This document shows, piece after piece, positions 59,054 to 64,000 of a DNA stretch of 64,000 nucleotides (position 1 is the first letter of the stretch; each line of letters begins with the position of its first letter). The notes below the pieces were generated by a model. The model did not search any database. It saw only the letters and a program-made list of their open reading frames with translations, and was not told where the DNA came from. The stretch is from Rhodanobacter denitrificans (GTDB taxonomy: Bacteria; Pseudomonadota; Gammaproteobacteria; Xanthomonadales; Rhodanobacteraceae). The stretch covers positions 1 through 64,000 of the forward strand of contig QFPO01000015.1 in the NCBI GenBank assembly GCA_003241385.1, written 5' to 3'. A program made the position numbers and the translations under genes.

Positions 59054-60753
59054 CCCTGCGTGCACTGCGCCGCCTGATCGCCGCGCTGCTCGTGCTGTGC
59101 GTGGCCGTGCCGGCGCTCGCGGCCGACGAGGGCGTGCGCGCCTGGCTCGATCGCGACACGATGCATCTGGGCGAGAGCGTGACCTTGAACGTCGAGAGCC
59201 AGGGCGGCGCGGCCGGCCAGCCCGACTTCTCGGTGCTCGATCGCGATTTCCGTCAGCTCGGCACGCAGTCCAGCCGGCAGGTCAACATCGTCAACGGCAC
59301 CACGGTGATCAAGACTCTGTGGGCGGTCGCGCTCGAACCGAAGCAGGAGGGCGTGCTGACGGTGCCGTCGGTGACGGTCGGCGGCGTGCGCACCGAGCCG
59401 CTGACGCTGACCGTGCTGCCGCAGCCGACCGGCGCGCAGGGCCGGCCCGGCGACGACCTCTTCATCGAGGTCACCGCCGATCCGCTCGCGCCGTACGTCC
59501 AGCAGCAGATCCGTTACACGGTCAAGCTGTACTTCGCATTCGATCTGACCGACGGCAATCTCGCCGAGCCCAAGGCCGACGGCGTCGTCGTGCAGCGGCT
59601 CGGGCAGGACCGCCGCTACGTCGCCAGCATCGGCGACCGCCGCTACCACGTCGTCGAACGGCATTACGCGCTGATTCCGGAGGCCAGCGGCACGCTGCGC
59701 ATCGCTGCGCTGGTGTTCCGCGGCAGCGCGCTCGACCCGCGCGATCCGACCGGTTTCTTCAATCGCGGCCGCGCCGTGTCGGCCAGCTCCGATGCGGTCG
59801 AGTTCAACGTCCGGCCGCGTCCGGCCGGCTGGGGGCAGGATCCGTGGCTGCCGGCGGTCGACTTGACCCTCGCCGACGAGACCGATCTGCCGGCCGAGGT
59901 CCGCGTCGGCGATCCGGTGACGCGCACGGTGCGGCTGAAGGCGCAGGGGCTCGGCTACGAGCAGTTGCCCGAGCTCGATTTCCCGCCGCTGGCCGGCGCC
60001 GAGATCTATCCGGACAAGTCGCAGGTCGTCACGCGCGACGACGGGACCTGGCTGTTCGGCGAACGCGTGCGCAAGTTCGCGGTCGTGCCGACGCAGCCCG
60101 GCCGGCTCGAGCTGCCCGAGATCAAGGTGCGCTGGTGGAACACCGCAACCGGCGCCGAGACCACCGCGGTGCTCCCTGCGCGCGTCGTGCAGGTGCTGCC
60201 GGCTGCGGCCAATTCCGCAGCGCCGCCATTGGCCGGTGCCGTAGCTCCGGCAGTGCCGGCACCGCCCGACGTAGCCGTGCCGGCGCCGTCAGCGGCCGAG
60301 ACGCCGGCGCCGTCGTTGCGGCTCTGGCAGGCGCTGGCTGCGGCCGGCTTCGCGCTGTGGCTGGCGACGATCGCGCTGTGGACCTGGCGCGCGCGTCCGC
60401 GCGAGCAGCAGGTGCCGGCGGCCGGACCGAGCGGAGACGGCGGCGCCGCACGCGGCCGCTTCCTGCGCGCTGCTGCGCTCGGCGAACTCGCCGGCGCCGA
60501 GCGCAGCCTGATCGCCTGGGCGCGCAGCGAACGGCCGCAGCTGCGCAACGTCGGCGAGTTGATCGCCGCGCTCGGCGACCCGGAGCAGCGCGAGGCCCTG
60601 CTGGCGCTGCAGCGTGCACGCTACGCCGGCGCGGCGGCGGACGGACTCGGTGGACGGCTCGAGCGCGCATTCCGCGACGGACTGCACTGGAGCGCCGCAC
60701 CGACGGCGCCGCAGTCCGCCTCGGCATTGCCGGCGCTGTATCCGGGGCGCTGA
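59050..60753 (+). CDS. BatD-family protein
   Basis: 567 residues. The signal peptide (LIAALLVLCVAVPALA) is followed by a large beta-sandwich exported region with RAWLDRDTMHLGESVTLNVE and QQQIRYTVKLYF. A Pro/Ala linker follows, then a transmembrane helix near 435-455 (LWQALAAAGFALWLATIALW), and a cytoplasmic tail. Last gene of the cluster; the next gene is convergent 41 bp on. It overlaps BatB by 4 nt. Confidence 0.92.
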   Translation: MTLRALRRLIAALLVLCVAVPALAADEGVRAWLDRDTMHLGESVTLNVESQGGAAGQPDFSVLDRDFRQLGTQSSRQVNIVNGTTVIKTLWAVALEPKQEGVLTVPSVTVGGVRTEPLTLTVLPQPTGAQGRPGDDLFIEVTADPLAPYVQQQIRYTVKLYFAFDLTDGNLAEPKADGVVVQRLGQDRRYVASIGDRRYHVVERHYALIPEASGTLRIAALVFRGSALDPRDPTGFFNRGRAVSASSDAVEFNVRPRPAGWGQDPWLPAVDLTLADETDLPAEVRVGDPVTRTVRLKAQGLGYEQLPELDFPPLAGAEIYPDKSQVVTRDDGTWLFGERVRKFAVVPTQPGRLELPEIKVRWWNTATGAETTAVLPARVVQVLPAAANSAAPPLAGAVAPAVPAPPDVAVPAPSAAETPAPSLRLWQALAAAGFALWLATIALWTWRARPREQQVPAAGPSGDGGAARGRFLRAAALGELAGAERSLIAWARSERPQLRNVGELIAALGDPEQREALLALQRARYAGAAADGLGGRLERAFRDGLHWSAAPTAPQSASALPALYPGR

Positions 60754-60794
60754 CGCGCGTCGCGACGACTAGCCGCCAAACTCGTTGCAGCGAT

Positions 60795-62510
60795 TCACTC
60801 CGGATCGCACAGCGGCGTATCGACGCGTGCTGCGGACATCGGCATCGCGTCGGCGGCGTCCAGATCCGGTGCGATCCAGCCTTCCCAGGTGTCGTCGCCG
60901 CGCGCAGGATCCGGTAGCGCGAGACCGATCAGCCGGCCGGCCGCATCGACGATCAGCACAGGGCGGTGCGCCGATTCGGCCAGCCTGAAGCGGACCAGAC
61001 GGCCGGCGGCGCCGATCCGGTTCGCGGTCGCGAGGGTAGTCCAGTCGTGCGCCTGGATCGGGCCGATCGCGTCGCCAGGCAGCACGCGTCCGAGACAGCG
61101 CGCTTCGGGTCCGGCATACGGGCCGAGGCCGCCGCGGCGCAGCGCGGGCAGGGCCGCCGCCAGCTCGGAGGCGACCGTCTCGCCGAGCGGCTGCGAGTCG
61201 GGCAGCAGGCCGACGACGGCTGCGGTCGCGGCGCGCTCGGCCGTGCGCTGCATCGATCGCGCGAGTTCGGCCATCCACAGCGAACTCGGCGCGACGACGG
61301 CCGCGACCAGCAGCGCGAGCGCCGGCCGCGCCCGGCGGCCCGGTCCGAGCAGGGCCGCGCTGAGCAGGCCGGCCCAGAACAGGCTCGACCACGGCACGTA
61401 GCGCGGTGCATGCAACTGGTCAGGAAACTCGACGAAATAAGCCGAGCGCGACAGCGCGATCAGGCCGCCGACGGCCAGGCCGAACCAGGCCACGCCGAGC
61501 GCGACGCGGCGCGCCGGCACGGTGATGTCCGGCCTGCGCCATGCGCGCCAGCTCGCGACCAGCAGCGCCAACACGCCCGCCGCTCCGATCAGTGTCTGCG
61601 GCCAGATCGAGGTCTGCACCGGTCCAAGGTGCGCCGTGAACGCGCCGGCGACTGCGGTCGCGGCCGCGCGCAGTGGTGCCCCGGGCACGAGCGCCGCGAC
61701 CGCCGGATCGAGCAGCGGCCAGAACACGTAGACGAACGGACTGGCGAGCCAGCGCACGAGCAGGACGAGCTGTCCGATCGGGTCGAACGTCACCGTGCCG
61801 GTCACCGCGGACGAGGCGCCGCCGAGATACAGCCCGAGCGCGATCGCGAGTCCGGCCGCCCAGATACCCCAGGCCGCGCGCGTCGCCCGGCCGAGCAGCA
61901 TCACGATCGCGATCGCGCCGAAGCTGGCGATGCCGCTGCCGAATGTCAGCGTCGCCAGCAATGCAAGCACCGCCGCGCCGGCGCTGGCGCGCGCGTCGAC
62001 GCGACCGCCGGCGGTTCGCGTCAGCGCCGACAGCAGACACAGCACGATCAGATAGACGCGTACCGACTCGTGCGCATGTGCCAGCGCGCGCTCGTTGCCG
62101 AGCCAGAACAGGCCCAGTACCGCGATCAGGCCGGCCGCGGCGCGCGCCGCCGGATCTGTCGGCGCCTGCGCGATCGCGCGCAGCCAGACCGCCGCCGCGG
62201 CGATCGCGAGCCCGGCGCCGAGTACGATGCCGAGCGTCTGGTCGCCGCCGAGCAGGTGCAGCTCGATCCAGCGCACCGCATTGGGCAGCAGCTCGCGATG
62301 GCCGTTGTCGACCGAGGTCACGCCAGTCAGGAACGGCTGCTCGAGCAGCTTGGTGTAGAGGCGCCACGCATCGGCATACGGCACCCGGGGCGCGACGAGC
62401 AGCATCAGTGCGACGCCGGCGATACCGGCCGCGAGCGTCGCGACGTGGCAGGCCAGCGCGGCCGGCCCGCCGCCGCGCAGCGGCCGCGATTCCTGCAGCG
62501 GCTCGCTCAA
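60795..62510 (-). CDS. Polytopic membrane protein, possibly GT-C-like
   Basis: 571 residues with roughly ten transmembrane segments between 20 and 420, then a C-terminal extracytoplasmic domain. An early loop carries DNGHRELLPNAVRWIE after a first helix. Acidic and His residues in this first loop and the overall topology resemble GT-C glycosyltransferases that use lipid-linked sugars, but I recognise no family. The start is proposed as TTG, which overlaps the smr stop (TTGA). No ATG or GTG gives the first helix and fits the upstream gene as well. The C-terminus does not look like a known domain. Confidence 0.75.
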   Translation of the reverse strand: MSEPLQESRPLRGGGPAALACHVATLAAGIAGVALMLLVAPRVPYADAWRLYTKLLEQPFLTGVTSVDNGHRELLPNAVRWIELHLLGGDQTLGIVLGAGLAIAAAAVWLRAIAQAPTDPAARAAAGLIAVLGLFWLGNERALAHAHESVRVYLIVLCLLSALTRTAGGRVDARASAGAAVLALLATLTFGSGIASFGAIAIVMLLGRATRAAWGIWAAGLAIALGLYLGGASSAVTGTVTFDPIGQLVLLVRWLASPFVYVFWPLLDPAVAALVPGAPLRAAATAVAGAFTAHLGPVQTSIWPQTLIGAAGVLALLVASWRAWRRPDITVPARRVALGVAWFGLAVGGLIALSRSAYFVEFPDQLHAPRYVPWSSLFWAGLLSAALLGPGRRARPALALLVAAVVAPSSLWMAELARSMQRTAERAATAAVVGLLPDSQPLGETVASELAAALPALRRGGLGPYAGPEARCLGRVLPGDAIGPIQAHDWTTLATANRIGAAGRLVRFRLAESAHRPVLIVDAAGRLIGLALPDPARGDDTWEGWIAPDLDAADAMPMSAARVDTPLCDPE

Positions 62511-63052
62511 AGCGGACGCAGCAGCACCAGGACCGCGCCGGTGCCGCCCTCGGACGCACGCGCCGACGCGAACGCGAGCACGTCGGCGCGCCGGCGCAGC
62601 AGCTGATCGGTCAGCTTCTTGAGCACCGGCCCCTCCGGCTTGGAGCGCAGGCCCTTGCCGTGGACGATGCGCACGCACAGCGCGTTCTCGCGCCGGCATT
62701 CGTCGATGAACTGCGCGATCGCCACGCGCGCGACCGCCGCGGTCATCTGATGCAGGTCGATCTCGGCGCGTACGCTGAACTGGCCGCGCCGCAGCCGGCG
62801 CAGCAGGCGCGGCGGCTGGCCCTGCTGCAGCCAGACCAGCTCCTCGCCGACCTCGATCGAGGCCGGATCGAACGGATGATCGAGCAGTTCGCGGCCGACC
62901 GCCGCCTCGTCGCGGATGAACTGCAGCGGCTCGGGCCGCGGCTTCGGCCGCGACGGCGCCGCTTGCGGCGGCGTCGCCAGCGGACGCACCGATCCGATCG
63001 CCTCGCGGAACAGGCGGCTGTCGTCTTCGTCGGGCGGCGGCGAGCGTTTCAT
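62507..63052 (-). CDS. Smr/MutS2 C-terminal domain protein
   Basis: 181 residues. A polar, Pro-rich N-terminus (about 1-45) precedes the Smr domain: EIDLHQMT (Asp99-Leu-His101), RIVHGKGLRS (His131-Gly-Lys-Gly) and TGAVLVLLRPL. Small Smr proteins such as YfcN/SmrB are nucleases that act at collided ribosomes, with DxH and GxG catalytic motifs as seen here. It is divergent from surE, with about 210 bp between. Confidence 0.92.
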   Translation of the reverse strand: MKRSPPPDEDDSRLFREAIGSVRPLATPPQAAPSRPKPRPEPLQFIRDEAAVGRELLDHPFDPASIEVGEELVWLQQGQPPRLLRRLRRGQFSVRAEIDLHQMTAAVARVAIAQFIDECRRENALCVRIVHGKGLRSKPEGPVLKKLTDQLLRRRADVLAFASARASEGGTGAVLVLLRPL

Positions 63053-63178
63053 CGCGACGAGCCTACCGCAAACGCGGTTCTTTTCCGCCGCCGTGCGATC
63101 CGTCTCGCTCGACGTTCATCGTGCGTACGCTGTGGCGTCGTCAGGCCGCGCAGGCTGAAGCGATCCGGGCGAATCCGG

Positions 63179-63184
63179 TATCAT
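63179..63184 (+). promoter_or_regulatory. Possible -10 of surE
   Basis: TATCAT (5 of 6 to TATAAT), about 82 nt before the surE ATG. The -35 is unclear. Confidence 0.35.
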
Positions 63185-63265
63185 CGCCGCTTCTCCCGAT
63201 ATCTCGCCGGGTGCTGGCCGCAGCACCGAGGCATCGGCGTGCAGCGGTTCGGCTCGAGGGGTGCG

Positions 63266-64000
63266 ATGCGGGTTCTGGTCAGCAACGACGACGGTGTGGA
63301 CGCTCCGGGCATCGGCGTCCTGGCCGAGCGCCTGCGTGCGATCGGCGAGGTCACCGTGGTCGCGCCCGACCGCGACCGTTCCGGCGCGAGCAATTCGCTG
63401 ACCCTCGACCAGCCGATCCGCGTCGCGCGGCTCGACGTCGACCGCTATCGCGTCGCCGGCACACCGACCGACTGCGTGCATCTGGCCCTGTCGGGTCTGC
63501 TCGAGCACGAGCCCGACATCGTCGTCTCGGGCATCAACAACGCCGCCAACCTCGGCGACGACGTGATCTATTCGGGCACCGTGTCGGCAGCGATGGAGGG
63601 TCGCTTTCTCGGACTGCCGGCGATCGCGGTGTCGCTGGTCACGGTCGATCACGAGGGCGTGCACTACGACAGCGCCGCCAAGGCCGTGCTGGCGCTGATC
63701 AACAAGCTGCTGCGCGATCCGCTGCCGGCCGACACGATCCTCAACGTCAACGTGCCGGACCTGCCGTGGGATGCGATCGGCGGCTTCGCGGTGACGCGGC
63801 TCGGGCGCCGCCATCGCTCCGCACCGTGCCTGCCGCAGACCGACCCGCGCGGTCGTCCGATCTGGTGGATCGGCCCGGCCGGCGCCGCCGAGGACGATGG
63901 TCCGGGCACCGATTTCCACGCAGTGCGCGAAGGCAAGGTGTCGATCACACCGATCCACGTCGACCTGACCCGCTATCAGGCGCTCGAGAAGGTCAGCGGC
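63266..64000 (+). CDS. surE: 5'/3'-nucleotidase SurE (truncated by window end)
   Basis: 245 codons visible, open to the end of the window; family length suggests only about 10-15 residues are missing. A metal-dependent survival-protein phosphatase that hydrolyses nucleoside 5'- and 3'-monophosphates. Metal residues are Asp8, Asp9 (SNDDG), Ser39 (DRSGASNSL) and Asn91 (VSGINNAANLGDD). Late motif TPIHVDLT is normal. GAGGGG lies just before the ATG. It usually leads into pcm, which would be beyond the window. Confidence 0.97.
   Translation, partial: MRVLVSNDDGVDAPGIGVLAERLRAIGEVTVVAPDRDRSGASNSLTLDQPIRVARLDVDRYRVAGTPTDCVHLALSGLLEHEPDIVVSGINNAANLGDDVIYSGTVSAAMEGRFLGLPAIAVSLVTVDHEGVHYDSAAKAVLALINKLLRDPLPADTILNVNVPDLPWDAIGGFAVTRLGRRHRSAPCLPQTDPRGRPIWWIGPAGAAEDDGPGTDFHAVREGKVSITPIHVDLTRYQALEKVSG

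Overview
This is a 64 kb chromosomal window from a GC-rich gammaproteobacterium (roughly two-thirds G+C by eye). The gene order points to the Lysobacterales/Xanthomonadales, probably a Rhodanobacteraceae-like genus such as Dokdonella; this is inference from synteny and protein style, not a database result. Supporting blocks are the tRNA Pro-Arg-His-Lys-Leu cluster before tig-clpP-clpX-lon-hupB-tRNA(Val)-ppiD, mrcA divergent from pilMNOPQ, gloB divergent from a yafS-like gene with rnhA and dnaQ, and a FimX with degenerate GGDEF and EAL motifs. I see no rRNA, CRISPR array, insertion sequence or prophage. The content is overwhelmingly core genome.

Layout. 1-769: gene-free DNA carrying a cluster of short hairpins. 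770-4677: fimX, epmB, and divergent efp, which is the likely target of EpmB. 4797-10048: mtaD, then ubiG - HAD phosphatase - squalene-synthase-like protein in an overlapping run, then a lone FAD/NAD(P)-binding protein. 10121-10716: five tRNAs. 10883-19691: the proteostasis block, with trigger factor, ClpP, ClpX, Lon, HU, tRNA-Val and PpiD. 20000-24108: mltD and gloB divergent from a methyltransferase, rnhA and dnaQ. 24375-29041: a TonB-dependent receptor, a sensor kinase and a NarL/UhpA-type regulator. Three copies of the 13-bp palindrome GGGAAAANTTCCC, found around the promoters here, probably tie these genes together. 29413-37300: VOC protein, glutathione-dependent formaldehyde dehydrogenase, and glutamate synthase gltBD. 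37535-40699: a CNT nucleoside transporter and a secreted PQQ-type sugar dehydrogenase.

40816-51928: a conserved hypothetical and PBP1A, divergent from the type IV pilus assembly operon pilMNOPQ, then a large Ig-like lipoprotein. pilM is interrupted by a single-base deletion near 44806; it could be a real mutation or a sequencing error. 52248-53405: a cNMP-binding/EAL phosphodiesterase. 53505-60753: a six-gene Bat-type operon (MoxR ATPase, DUF58, DUF4381, two von Willebrand A proteins of which the second is fused to TPRs and has a degenerate MIDAS, and BatD). 60795-63052: an unrecognised polytopic membrane protein and an Smr protein. 63266-64000: surE, cut by the window edge.

Shared themes are c-di-GMP and type IV pili (FimX, PilMNOPQ, the EAL protein), protein quality control, peptidoglycan (PBP1A, MltD, possibly MupP) and aldehyde detoxification (GloB, AdhC, VOC). 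Most genes sit in tight runs with ATGA/GTGA/TGATG overlaps. Candidate novelties are the GGGAAAANTTCCC regulon, hairpins placed inside the hupB and efp leaders, the degenerate VWA/TPR Bat protein and the Ig-like lipoprotein beside pilQ.
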